From positions 1,054,001-1,118,000 of the forward strand of contig CAVYVZ010000010.1 of assembly GCA_963772065.1 (NCBI GenBank): a DNA stretch of 64,000 nucleotides. The letters are read 5' to 3'. Position numbers and translations under genes: made by a program. Positions 7,699-18,853 of the stretch are shown here, one piece after another. Within the stretch, counting starts at the first letter, position 1. Each line of letters starts with the position of its first letter. The notes under the pieces were generated by a model. That model ran no database searches. It worked only from the letters and a program-made list of their open reading frames with translations, and was not told the DNA's origin. Source of the stretch: CAVYVZ01 sp963772065. GTDB lineage: Bacteria > Acidobacteriota > Vicinamibacteria > Vicinamibacterales > UBA2999.

Positions 7699-10225
7699 GT
7701 GCGGCGCGACACGCTGATCGACTTTTTTCGCGACCTCGTCGCGATTCGCGGCGAGTTCCTCGTCTACGACGACGGCTACCGGCGCCGCGTGCACACGTAC
7801 GAGGAGGTCGGCCGGGCCGCGCGCGGGCTTCGCGGCCAGGCTGAGCGCGGCCGGGCTGCGCAAGGGCGACAAGGTCGTCTTCTGGGGCGAGAACCGGCCC
7901 GAGTGGATCGCCTGCTACTGGGGCTGCCTGATCGCCGGCGTCATCGTCGTTCCCATCGACTATCGATCGTCGCCGGACTTCTTGTCCGCAAGTGCGCCGG
8001 CCTGGTGCGACGCGCGCGTGCATCCTCGTCGGCGACGACGTCGCGGCGTGTCCCGAGGACGTGGACTTCGGTGGCGCGGCGCGGTGGCGCTTCGCGGATC
8101 TGGACTGGCGCGCGGACGGCCCGATGCCTGACGTGGCGATCGCGCGCGACGACATCATCCAGATCATCTTCACGTCCGGCGCCACCGCCGAGCCGAAGGG
8201 CGTCGTCATCCGCCACCGCAACGTGCTGGCGAACATCGTGCCGGTCGAAGCGCGAGGTCGATGAAGTACCGGCACTACGCGACGGCCGTTCCATCCGATT
8301 CGCTTCCTGAACCTGCTCCCGCTCAGCCACATGTTCGGGCAGTCGATGGCCACGAACGTGCCGCCGATGGTGCGCGGCACGGTGATCTTCACGCGCAGCT
8401 TCAACCCGCACGACATCGTTCGGCTGATCAAGATCGCGCCGCGTCTCGGTGCTGGTGTGCGTGCCGAAGATCCTCGACGTGCTGCGCGAGCACGTGTCGC
8501 GCGCCATTCCGGAGTCGAGCGAGCCGCCACCGGCCGGCATCTCGATTCCGGGCCGCTGGTGGCGGTACCGCCGCGTGCACTCGGCGTTCGGCTTGAAGTT
8601 CTGGGCGTTCGTCGTCGGCGCGGCGCCGCTGCCGCCGGAGCTCGAGGAGTTCTGGCGCCGCACGCGGGTTTGCCGTCATCCAGGGCTACGGCCTCACGGA
8701 GACCGCGCCGATCGTCACGCTGAACCATCCGTTCAAGACGAGCAAGGGCTCGGTCGGCACGCCGATCGGCGGGGTGGAGATGCAGATTGCCGACGACGGC
8801 GAGATCCTCGTGCGCGGCGAGAACGTGACGAGCGGTATCCAGCGACTCCCACTCTCGAGGCCCAGACCCGGACGAGCCGATCTTCGACCGAGGAGGGCTG
8901 GCTGCACACCGGCGACATCGGCGAGCGCGACGCGCAGGGGCGGCTGTTCATCAAGGGCCGCAAGAAGGAAATGATCGTCACGCCCGAAGGGCTCAACGTC
9001 TTTCCCGAGGACGTGGAGCGCGTGCTGAACGAGCATTCCGGGCGTGCGCGAGTCGGCCGTGGTCGGCGTGGCCGAGGGCGGCGCAGGAACGCGTGCACGC
9101 CGTGCTGTTGCTGGCGGATGGGACCGGCCGGGACGAGATCATCCGCGAGGCCAACGCGCGGCTGCAGGATCATCAGCGCATTCGCACGGCGTCCGTGTGG
9201 CCGGCCGCGGAGCTGCCGCGCACCGAGGGCACGCGGAAGCTGAAGCGCGCGCGATTCGCGACTGGGTACGCAACGGGGCGCAGCCGGCGGCGCTGGCGCA
9301 GGGCGACTCGCTCGAGTCGCTGATCGCGCGGTTCGCGCGCGGCCGCGACGTGAGCGGAGCCACGACGCTCGAGGAGCTCGGCCTGAGCTCGCTCGAGCGC
9401 GTCGAGCTGATGGTGGCGCTCGAGGACCGCTTTCAGACGCGCATCGACGAAGCGCGCTTCTCCGAAGCGGCGAGCGTCGGCGACCTCAGGACGCTGGTCG
9501 CTGAACCAGCGGCCGCGCCGGACGAGGCTGACGAACCCGTCGAGTTCCCGTCATGGAACCGCACGCTGGCCGGTGCGCATCGTCCGCCGGCTGTCGCTCG
9601 GCACCTGGATTCTGCCGCTGGCGCGCGTCTTCGCCCACATGCGCGTCGAGGGTGTCGAACACCTGCGTGGCCTCGATGGCCCGTCGTGTTCGCGTCGAAT
9701 CATCAGAGCCACATGGACGTGCCGGTGATCCTCGCGGCGCTGCCCGGCCGCTGGCGCGCGCGAACGTCGCGCCGGCGATGCTCAAGGAGTTCTTCAAGGC
9801 GCATTTCTTTCCGGACGACCACACGTGGCGGCAGTGGTTCACGAACTCGCTCAACTATTACCTCGCGGCGCTCTACTTCAACGCGTTCCCGCTCCCGCAG
9901 CGCGAGGCCGGCGCGCGCCACACGCTGAAGTACATCGGCGAGCTCGTGAGCGGCGGCTGGTCGATCCTGATCTTCCCCGAAGGGGTCGCGCTCGACGACC
10001 GGGGACATCAGGCCGTTCCGCGGCGGCATCGGCATGATCGCCTCGCGGCTCGACGTGCCCGTCGTGCCGGTGCGCATCGACGGCGTCGATCGAGTCCTGC
10101 ACACCACGTGGAAGTTCCCGAAGCCGGGCCGCGTGCGCGTGGCCTTCGGCGCGCCGATGCGCCTGCGCGGCGACGACTATGCCGCGCTCGCGCAGCAGGT
10201 GGAGCGCGCGGTGCGCGCGCTGTAG
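7699..10225 (+). CDS. Fusion of acyl-AMP ligase, acyl carrier protein and PlsC acyltransferase (frameshifted)
   Basis: About 840 residues when a dozen or so single-base breaks are bridged. First comes an ANL adenylating domain: FTSGATAEPKGVV (P-loop), LPLSHMFGQS, QGYGLTETAPI, WLHTGDIGERDA and KGRKKEMIVTPEGLNV (A10-like lysine region). Next is an ACP-like module with GLSSLERVELMVALEDRF, where the second Ser would carry phosphopantetheine. Last is a PlsC domain with NHQSHMD (HX4D variant) and FPEG. It should activate a fatty acid, load it on its own ACP and pass it to a lysolipid or other acceptor at the membrane. The domain order is the reverse of E. coli Aas. The start could also be the ATG at 7663. 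Confidence 0.75.
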
Positions 10226-10242
10226 CGCGCTGGGGCGCGCTG

Positions 10243-10456
10243 GGTCAAAGGTCAAAGGTCAAAGGTCAAAAGTCAGGTCAAGGGTATGAGGTCTAGGTAC
10301 GAGGTATGAGGTTTAGGTACGAGGTATGAGGTTTGGGTCCGAGGTGCAAACCTAGCCCGACGCGACGTGCGGGGCAGGTGAGCTGAAGCGGTTAGCGGCT
10401 CGCTACCTGAACCTGGTGACCTGAACCTGGTGACCTCAACCTAGTGACCTGAACCT
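10243..10456. repeat. Degenerate AGGTNNN tandem repeats in two inverted arms
   Basis: The left arm (10243-10354) reads as units of 6-7 nt such as GGTCAAA (x4), then AGGTATG, AGGTCTA, AGGTACG and AGGTTTA. The right arm (10405-10456) holds the same kind of unit on the other strand (ACCTGAACCTGGTG repeated, then variants). The two arms are separated by about 50 bp and are roughly complementary, so a transcript could fold into an imperfect stem. A 27-bp stretch at 10257-10283 is identical to 57058-57084. The right arm abuts the truncated histidine kinase. Confidence 0.8.
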
Positions 10457-11205
10457 CGCAGGATGGTTCGCGGGTCTGGCCGTCATTGCGTTCCTTCGTG
10501 TCGGCCGCCGCTTTGGCTTCCCGCTGCGCGCGGTGATGGAGGCGGCAGACCGGGTCGCCGACGGCGACTACAGCGTGCGCGTCGGTCTCCACGGACCACC
10601 TCCAATCCGCGCGCTCGCGCACGCGTTCAATACGATGGCCGAGCGTCTCGAACGCAATGACCTGCAGCGGCGGAACATGATGGCGGACGTCGCACACGAG
10701 CTGCGGACGCCGCTGACAGTCATCCAGGGGCGCGTCGAAGGTCTGCCTCGACGGCGTGTACCCGCGCGACGATGCAGGGCTTGGACTCGTGCTCGAAGAG
10801 ACGCGCGTCCTGTCGCGCCTCATCGACGACTTGCGGACGCTCGCTCTGTCGGAAGCTGGCGCGCTGAAGCTCGAAAAGGAAGCGACCGACGTCGCGGCCC
10901 TCGCACGCGACGTCGCCGAGGCCTTCGGCCGCCGACGCGCGCGCCAGGCGGATCGCGATTCTCGATCCGACGCGCGCAGGCGACTGTCGGCGGCCGCGAC
11001 AGATACGAGATCGACCCTGTACGGATCCGCGAGGTCCTGACCAACCTCGTGTCGAATGCGGTTCTACAAGGGGAGCGAGTCGCGCGGATCGGGTCTGGGT
11101 CTCGCGATCGCCAAGGGCCTGGTGGCGGCGCATGGCGGAAGCATCGGCGTGAACAGCGAGCCGGGCCGCGGCACGACGATCACCTTCACGCTGCCAGCGG
11201 ACTGA
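10453..11205 (+). pseudogene. Remnant of a HAMP/HisKA sensor histidine kinase
   Basis: The reading enters directly from the repeat array with half a membrane segment (AGWFAGLAVIAFL). A HAMP domain follows (PLRAVMEAADRVADGDYSV), then the H-box (MMADVAHELRTPLTVIQG) and the N-box (REVLTNLVSNAV). Next comes FYKGSESRGSGLGLAIAKG and SEPGRGTTITFTLPAD to the TGA at 11205. Roughly 40-50 residues between the N-box and the FYKGSES motif are missing, removing the G1 box (DxGxGI) and ATP lid. The sensor domain and first membrane helix are also absent, and no response regulator is adjacent. At least two +1 shifts are present as well. The internal loss is too large for read error, so I call it a decaying gene. 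Confidence 0.7.
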
Positions 11206-11306
11206 CTGATCGACGCTCGGGCCTAGGTCGAAGAACCGCGCGAATCCTTGGGATTCCCCGACCTTGATATAAGCCTTCCTCTTATCTTTTTCGCCTGTCG
11301 CCTGTG

Positions 11307-11331
11307 ATTTCGCGCGCGAAGCGCGCGAAAT
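11307..11331. terminator. GC-rich hairpin, possible terminator
   Basis: An 11-bp perfect stem (ATTTCGCGCGC / GCGCGCGAAAT) with a GAA loop lies about 100 bp after the kinase remnant and upstream of infA. It lacks a T tract on the right, so it is an atypical terminator at best. It could also insulate the sigma54-like promoter 38 bp further on. Confidence 0.4.
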
Positions 11332-11368
11332 GATTACGACCCAGCTACTTGCGACATATGCGTGCTTG

Positions 11369-11384
11369 TGGCACACTCATTGCT
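11369..11384 (+). promoter_or_regulatory. Sigma54 (-24/-12) promoter-like element upstream of infA
   Basis: The sequence TGGCACACTCATTGCT matches the RpoN consensus TGGCAC-N5-TTGCW exactly, with GG and GC twelve bases apart. The expected start site is near 11395, leaving a 33-nt leader that contains GAAAGGAAGA before the TTG start of infA. Upstream there is about 160 bp of non-coding DNA for an activator. A sigma70-type pair (TTGCGA at 11349, CACACT at 11372, 17-bp spacer) overlaps it and is a weaker alternative. Confidence 0.5.
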
Positions 11385-11427
11385 AAGCGGCAGCTGAAAC
11401 GGACGAGGCTGAAAGGAAGAGCGCTTT

Positions 11428-11646
11428 TTGAGCAAAGACGATCTGATCGACATGCAAGGCACGGTAGTCGCAGTTCATTCCGGCGGTTTGTATCGCGTGC
11501 AGTGTGACGCCGGGCACGAGGTGCTGGCACAGTTGAGCGGCCGCATGCGCCGCTTCCGCATCAAGGTCGTCCCCGGCGATCGCGTGACCGTGGGCGTCTC
11601 GCCTTACGATCCGGTTCGCGGCATCATCACCTTCCGAGCACGCTGA
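11428..11646 (+). CDS. infA: Translation initiation factor IF-1
   Basis: The 72-residue protein is a single S1/OB fold with the family signature KDDLIDMQGTVVAVHSGG, then QLSGRMRRFRIKVVPGD and PYDPVRGIITFRAR. Length and sequence match IF-1, which occupies the 30S A site during initiation. The start is TTG, with a purine-rich site (GAAAGGAAG) upstream; no ATG or GTG is available in frame near the conserved N-terminus. It is followed by a DEAD-box helicase gene, a pairing that makes sense for ribosome and mRNA handling. A -24/-12 type promoter lies just upstream. Confidence 0.93.
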   Translation: MSKDDLIDMQGTVVAVHSGGLYRVQCDAGHEVLAQLSGRMRRFRIKVVPGDRVTVGVSPYDPVRGIITFRAR

Positions 11647-11803
11647 AAAAGCCAAGTTTGACTCTGAATACGACGCAACCATCATCCCAGAAACATCGCC
11701 GGCGCCGCGGCCCGGCTCGTGCGCGCGGCCCACGCGTGCCGGCCCGGCCGAGATCGACACCACGCCGCCCGCGTACGAGTCGGTCGAATTCGATCAGGCG
11801 CCC

Positions 11804-12920
11804 ATGGCATTCGACGTCGCTCGGCCTCGATGATCGGCTGCTGCAGCGGTATTCGCGATCTCGGATGGCAGGAGACGCGGCCGGTACAGAGCGGCGTCAT
11901 CCCGCTCGCGCTGGGCGGCGACGACGTCATCGCGCTGCGCCGAAACCGGTACCGGCAAGACCGCCGCGTTTCTCGTGCCGATTCTCCAGCGATTCCTGCA
12001 CATGCGCAGCCGCTCGCGAAGCCGCGCGCGGGCACGCGGGCGCTGATCCTCGCCCCCACGCGCGAGCTGGCCGTGCAGATCGAGGATCAGGTGCAGGGCC
12101 TCACCTATCACACGCACGATCTCGAGCGTCGCGGTGTACGGCGGCGTGCCGATGGAGGCCCAGGAGCGCGCGCTCCGGGCCGGCGTCGACATCGTCGTGG
12201 CCACACCGGGCCGGCTGATGGATCACATGCGGCACGACTCGGTCGACTTCGCCGGCCTCGAGGTGCTCGTCCTCGACGAAGCCGACCGGATGCTCGACAT
12301 GGGCTTCTGGCCCGACGTCCAGCGGATCCTCGCGGCGCTGCCGCCGAAGCGGCAGACGCTGCTCTTCTCGGCGACGATGCCGGCCGAGGTGCATGAAGCT
12401 GACGCAGGAGTTCCTGCACGACCCGAAGTACGTCCAGGTGGGACGCCGCGGCGGGCCGGCGCAGACGATCTCGCACGCCGTCGCAGACGGTGCCGCCGGC
12501 GAGAAGACGAAGTGGCTGGCTCGGTGGATGCGCGAGGAAGCCACCGGCCCGGTGCTGGTGTTCTGCCGCACGAAGATTGGCGCCGAGCGGCTGGCGACGC
12601 GGCTTGCGGCGATGGGCATCCGCGCCGCGGCCCTGCACGCCGATCGCACGCAGCAGCAGCGCAGGCCGCGGTGGAAGGGTTCCGAACCGGAACGTATCCC
12701 GTGCTCGTCGCCACCGACGTGGCGGCCCGCGGACTCGACATCGACGGCATCGCGCACGTCGTCAACTTCGAGGTGCCGGATACGCCCGAGGCGTATGTGC
12801 ATCGCGTGGGCCGGACCGGCCGCGCCGAATGCAACGGGGAGCGCGCTGACGCTCGTTGCTCCCGAAGAAGTTCGCGCGCTGCGCGCGCTGGAGAAAGCCG
12901 TTGGCGTTCAACTTCAATGA
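11804..12920 (+). CDS. DEAD-box RNA helicase, RhlE-like (frameshifted)
   Basis: About 370 residues after removing single-base insertions (for example in TTCGAC[G]TCG, CGG[T]ATT and GCG[C]TGC). The reconstructed order is MAFDSLGLDDRLLQ, Q-motif (GWQETRPVQ), Walker A (AETGTGKTAAF), Ia (APTRELA), GG and TPGRL, DEAD (VLDEADRMLDMGF), SAT (LLFSATMP), then domain 2 with VLVFCRTKIGAERLA, VATDVAARGLDID and HRVGRTGRAE. It should unwind short RNA duplexes using ATP. I chose the ATG at 11804, since MAFDSLGL is the usual RhlE-type N-terminus. A coding-like stretch upstream (AEIDTTPPAYESVEFDQ) suggests a longer N-terminus is possible. It may be co-transcribed with infA. Confidence 0.8.
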
Positions 12921-13253
12921 CGATCGGGAGATGTAATCGTGGACCGGCGCAGACCAGCCCGATGGCGTCGCGCCGGCCGCTCCCGCGGAGGCGCCCGCCG
13001 CGAAGCCGGCCGCAGTGCCCGCTCCGGAAACGCCGGCCGCTCCGAGTCGGCCGCATGGGTGAGCTTCCGCTCCTGCCGCTGGCAGCAGCCGAAGGAGAAC
13101 GGCAACTCGGCGTTCTGCACCCATCGCGAAGTGAAGCCGTACGCCGGCACCACCGGGCTTCGATGCCGACGCGTGGTGCCCGGACTGCCGGTACTACAAG
13201 CTGCGCCGCGCGCCGAAAAAGAAGCAGCCGGGCGACGAGTTCTCGGTACCTGA
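12921..13253 (+). CDS. Ala/Pro-rich linker plus cysteine motif, frameshifted small protein
   Basis: One frame gives an Ala/Pro-rich segment (GVAPAAPAEAPAAKPAAVP). A second gives SFRSCRWQQPKENGNSAFC, then THREVKPYAGTTG. After a +1 insertion near 13160 the third frame gives FDADAWCPDCRYYKLRRAP. The cysteines (C..C..CxxC) suggest a small zinc-binding module. No clear start is visible. The piece may be an independent protein or a C-terminal extension of the helicase separated by a further indel. Only the frame usage and the cysteine pattern support it. Confidence 0.4.
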   Translation, partial: RSGDVIVDRRRPARWRRAGRSRGGARREAGRSARSGNAGRSESAAWVSFRSCRWQQPKENGNSAFCTHREVKPYAGTTGLRCRRVVPGLPVLQAAPRAEKEAAGRRVLGT

Positions 13254-13263
13254 GCGCGCCGCG

Positions 13264-14566
13264 TCACGGAACGCGGATCCGCAGCGGTTCGGGGGACGAC
13301 CCCCAATCGGCAAACCACGTCAACCCCTCGACGACCAGATCGAAGACCACCACGTAGTCGCCCGCCTCGCGGATCGCCGGAAGCACCGCGCGGATCGTCA
13401 CGTCATCGCCGGGCCCGACGTCGTGCGGCAGGTCGACGCGGTACCAGTCGAAATCGACGCATCCCCGCGGCGGGCGCTCGCGGTACAGATGCGCACCCAC
13501 ACGAGTCCACCCGGTCCCGCTCTGCTCTCGTGCAAGCCACCGAGTGTCGCCGATATTCGTCACGCGAAGATCCACGTGGCTCGCCGGTACCGCGAACGAT
13601 GTCTATCCGCGCCGTGAGCCGGCCCGGACGCCGTGTGGTCGGATGCGCGGCGCCCTTGTGCAGCAGGATGTAGTGATGCTGCTCGAGGCCGCTGCAGAGC
13701 GCCTTCCAGGACGTCGCAAAGCCCTTGCCTCCCATGAACGCGCCAAGGTCGCGCGCCGGCAGCTCATGCCTGACGAGCGGACTCGCCACGACGACCGTGG
13801 TTTCGCCAAAGCCGACGGCGGCAGCGAGCGCGGCCAGGTCCTCGAGCACGAGCTCGTTCTCGAGCACGCCGCTTTCCGCTTCGGCCACGCTGTGCGCGGC
13901 GGCCGCGTGGCCGTATCCCGGCTCCGACATGGCCACGACCCCGTCATCGCGCAGGACGCGATGCATCTCGCTCAGCAGCTCGCGCTGGTTCGGGATGTGA
14001 TGGAAGGCGTCGTTCATCACGATCCGGTCGCAGCCGGCGTCCTCGAGCGGGACTCTCCGGCCATCGTAGGCGAGGAACGCCGGCTCGAGGGTCCAATTCG
14101 TCCGCGGATCGCGCTCGAACAGCTGCCGCCCGAGGGCGACCGCGCTCGGCGAGACGTCGATCGAGATGGTCCTGCAGCCGAAGCGGTTCAGCATGTGGGA
14201 CAACCAGCAGCTGCCGGCGCCGAGCTCCGCGACCACATCGCCCGGCCTGAGACGCATCGCGTCGATCAGGACGCCGGCATCGATCAGATGCTTGGCGGCG
14301 AGGGCGGTGTCGCTGAACGGCTTGTCCAGCAGGAAGGTCGGATCCGCAACGGCGGCGAAGTATCGTTCGGCGGCTTCGTTGTACGCCGCCGTGTTCGCGA
14401 CGACCGCGGGCCGCTCGGCGGCGCGGCCGGTGACGCGGGTGCGTCGAAACGGCAGCAACGCGACGCCATACGCCGCGTCCAGCAGTCGAAGTGCCACTTT
14501 CTGCACGACAGGCCAGCGATGACTGGCGGCGCGGGCAGCCGACTGGACCAAGGTGCGCGACGGCAC
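13264..14566 (-). CDS. SAM-dependent methyltransferase with C-terminal beta domain (one frameshift)
   Basis: The GTG at 14566 gives MPSRTLVQSAARAASHRW. A class I methyltransferase core follows: GDVVAELGAGSCWLSHML (motif I), SIDVSPSAVALGRQ, and CDRIVMNDAFHHIPNQREL, then a lid region. After a single inserted base near 13596 the frame continues as TSFAVPASHVDLRVTNIGDT to DFDWYRVDLPHDVGPGDD and EGLTWFADWGSSP. This beta-sandwich module is often found at the end of glycan-modifying enzymes. The total is about 433 residues. The start is 7 nt after the stop of the BRCT-TPR gene, so the two are co-transcribed. The substrate is unknown, plausibly a surface glycan or a protein. Confidence 0.8.
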
Positions 14567-14573
14567 GTCTCGA

Positions 14574-15671
14574 TCAGTCCGCGAATTCCTTCGCGAGATC
14601 CACCCACTCGCCGTGCGGCGCCAGACTCTGGTAGGCCTTCCAGTGCGGCCGCGCGTCCTGCGACTGGCCGTTCTTTTCGAGCGTGACCGCCAGATAGAAA
14701 TGCGCCTCGGCGTACGCGGGGTTGAGCAGCAGCGCCTCGCGGTAGCAGGTCTGCGCCTGCGGGTAGCGTCCCAGGTCGTGGTAGATGTTCCCGAGATTGA
14801 AATGCGCCTCGAAGACGTCGGATTCGAGCGAGATCGCCCGTTCGTAGAGCGCCTGCGCCTCGATGATCTCGTCGCGCGCGTAGTGGATGTTCGCCAGGTT
14901 GATGAGCGCCGGCACGAGGTACGGATCGATCTCCAGCGCGTCCCGGTAGGCGCCGGCCGCCTCCTCGAAGTTCGCCGGGTCGCCATCGTCGAGGATCGAT
15001 GCGGCCGTGAAGAGCTGTTCGGCTGACGTATCCTCCGGCAGCGGCATGCGATCCATGAGCGCGGCCAGCGGCGGCGGCTCCCGCCGTTTGAGCTGCAGCA
15101 CCTTGGCGGGCTCCGCTTCGATGCGAAAATCGAACGCCAGCTGGCCCGAGCGCGCATCGCGCAGCGTCTTCAGCACCGACCGAAAGCTGGCGCCGCCCGC
15201 GAGTTCGGCGTCGGCCTGCCTGATGACCGTGAGGTCCTGGAAGGCGTAGTACGTCTCTCCGTGGGTGCGCACCGCCGGGCGGATCAATCCCCATTTCTGC
15301 ATGTACCGGAGCCGGTCTTCGCGGACGTGCGGGTAACGTTCCAGCAGATCGTGCTGCGCGTGGAACTGCTTCCGCAGCGCCGCGGGCGACGGAACCCCCG
15401 CCAGGTCGCAGAAGTCGTTTTCCGACAAGATTCGGATCCGGCCCGGACTGTCCGCGTTGATCTGTTCGGCGCGCTTGAGCTTCGGGCCCACGTCGTCGGC
15501 GGCCACGACCACGTCGGTCTGCGCCGTGACGTCTTCGGTAACGGTGGCGCCGAGGCGGTGCGCCAGCGTGCGCGCCTCGCGCCGACCGAGCGAGCGCAGC
15601 TTGCCGCTGAACACGAGCGTCTGGCCGGCCAGCGGTTGCCGGCGCGATGGGGAGTTCCCGAGCGAAGCCAC
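14574..15671 (-). CDS. BRCT domain, MerR-type helix-turn-helix and TPR protein
   Basis: A 365-residue protein with three recognisable parts. Residues about 12-95 form a BRCT domain of the DNA-ligase type (LAGQTLVFSGKLRSLGRREA, HRLGATVTEDVT, TDVVVAADD). Residues about 115-190 look like a MerR winged helix (RYPHVREDRLRYMQKWGLI, TYYAFQDLTVIRQADAEL). Residues about 225-355 are TPRs (AGAYRDALEIDPYLVPALI, EAHFNLGNIYHDLGRYPQA, EAHFYLAVTLEKNGQ). It could be a DNA-binding regulator with a protein-docking tail. It is the first gene of a pair with the methyltransferase. The domain combination is unusual. Confidence 0.8.
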   Translation of the reverse strand: MASLGNSPSRRQPLAGQTLVFSGKLRSLGRREARTLAHRLGATVTEDVTAQTDVVVAADDVGPKLKRAEQINADSPGRIRILSENDFCDLAGVPSPAALRKQFHAQHDLLERYPHVREDRLRYMQKWGLIRPAVRTHGETYYAFQDLTVIRQADAELAGGASFRSVLKTLRDARSGQLAFDFRIEAEPAKVLQLKRREPPPLAALMDRMPLPEDTSAEQLFTAASILDDGDPANFEEAAGAYRDALEIDPYLVPALINLANIHYARDEIIEAQALYERAISLESDVFEAHFNLGNIYHDLGRYPQAQTCYREALLLNPAYAEAHFYLAVTLEKNGQSQDARPHWKAYQSLAPHGEWVDLAKEFAD

Positions 15672-15793
15672 TACCGGACCGTTCGAACGGATGTAGGTCT
15701 ACTCACAACCAGCCTTCGAGCGCGATTGACCGGCCGCGACAACGGAGCGGCCGGCAGCGACTGGGGAAGGACATACCACCAGTGGCGTCACAC

Positions 15794-15799
15794 TATAAT
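15794..15799 (+). promoter_or_regulatory. TATAAT -10 element upstream of glk
   Basis: A perfect TATAAT lies in the 210-bp divergent gap between the BRCT-TPR gene and glucokinase. The best hexamer 17-18 bp upstream (ACATAC/GACATA) is a poor -35. The leader to the ATG at 15882 would be about 75 nt. Confidence 0.4.
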
Positions 15800-15881
15800 C
15801 CACTGGACCGTCCGCGCAGGTGAGGCCATTCCGGCCGGCACCAGTCGCGGACTCTTTCGAATCTCGGAGACTTCACCAGCG

Positions 15882-16847
15882 ATGCTCCTGGCCGGCGACG
15901 TGGGAGGGACCAAGAGTCTACTCGGCCTCTTCCAGCGGGCGCCGAGGCGGCCAACGCCTGTCGAGATTCGTGCGTACCCGACGAATCAGTACGCCAGCTT
16001 TGCGGCGTTGCTGCAGGCGTTCGCGCGCGACGTGCGCGCGCCGCAGCCGATCGAAGCGGCAGCGGTCGGCGTCGCGGGACCGGTCGTCAACCAGCGTGCG
16101 ACGTTGACGAACGTCGCGTTCGAGATGGCGGCGGAGGAGATCACGTCGTGCGGCATCGGCCGCGCGCGCCTGCTCAACGACCTCGAGGCGATGGGCCACA
16201 GCGTCGAGGTGCTCACCGCCGACGAGCTCGTCGAGCTGCAGCCGGGCACGCCGCGACCGGACGGAAACGCGGTGATCATCGCCGCCGGCACGGGGCTCGG
16301 TTCGGCGTACTTGCACCGCGTCAACGGCCGCCTCCTGCCCGTGCCCTGCGAGGGCGGCCATGCCGACTTCGCCGCGCGCACCGATCGGGAGATCGATCTG
16401 CTGCGGATGCTCCGCGGTCTCTACGGACGCGCGGAGGTCGAAAGCGTGCTCTGCGGCCCTGGCCTCGTCAACCTCTATCGCTTCACGCATGGAGGGCGGA
16501 CCTGCGCGGCGCTGATCGGAGTCGAGCCGGGGAGCGAGCCCGCGGCGATCTCGCAGGCGGCGCTGGCGCGTACATGCCCCCACTGCGTCGAAGCGGTCGA
16601 TCTCTTCGTGTCCGCGTACGGATCTGAAACCGGCAACCTCGCCCTTCGAGGCGTCGCCACGGCGGGCGTCTACGTCGGCGGCGGCATCGCCCCGAAGATC
16701 CTGCCGCTGATGAAGCGCGGCGACTTCATCGATGCGTTCCGCAGCAAGCCGCCGATGGACGATCTCCTCTCCCGCATTCCGGTCAAGGTGATCCTCAATC
16801 AGGAAGCGGGTCTGCTCGGCGCCGCCGTCTACGCCAACGAGATGTAG
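15882..16847 (+). CDS. glk: Glucokinase
   Basis: The 321-residue protein follows the Glk (PF02685-type) pattern, not the ROK type. GDVGGTKSLLGLF at 5-17 is the phosphate-1 loop. RLLNDLEAMGHSV is the segment with the catalytic Asp. AAGTGLGSAYL is the adenosine/phosphate-2 loop, and CEGGHADFAARTD is the glucose-contacting EGGH loop. It phosphorylates glucose to glucose-6-phosphate in the cytosol. The ATG at 15882 begins directly at the conserved N-terminal strand. It is followed 8 bp later by a prolyl oligopeptidase gene on the same strand. Confidence 0.92.
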   Translation: MLLAGDVGGTKSLLGLFQRAPRRPTPVEIRAYPTNQYASFAALLQAFARDVRAPQPIEAAAVGVAGPVVNQRATLTNVAFEMAAEEITSCGIGRARLLNDLEAMGHSVEVLTADELVELQPGTPRPDGNAVIIAAGTGLGSAYLHRVNGRLLPVPCEGGHADFAARTDREIDLLRMLRGLYGRAEVESVLCGPGLVNLYRFTHGGRTCAALIGVEPGSEPAAISQAALARTCPHCVEAVDLFVSAYGSETGNLALRGVATAGVYVGGGIAPKILPLMKRGDFIDAFRSKPPMDDLLSRIPVKVILNQEAGLLGAAVYANEM

Positions 16848-16855
16848 TCGCCGCA

Positions 16856-18849
<1,994 letters not shown>

Positions 18850-18853
<4 letters not shown>

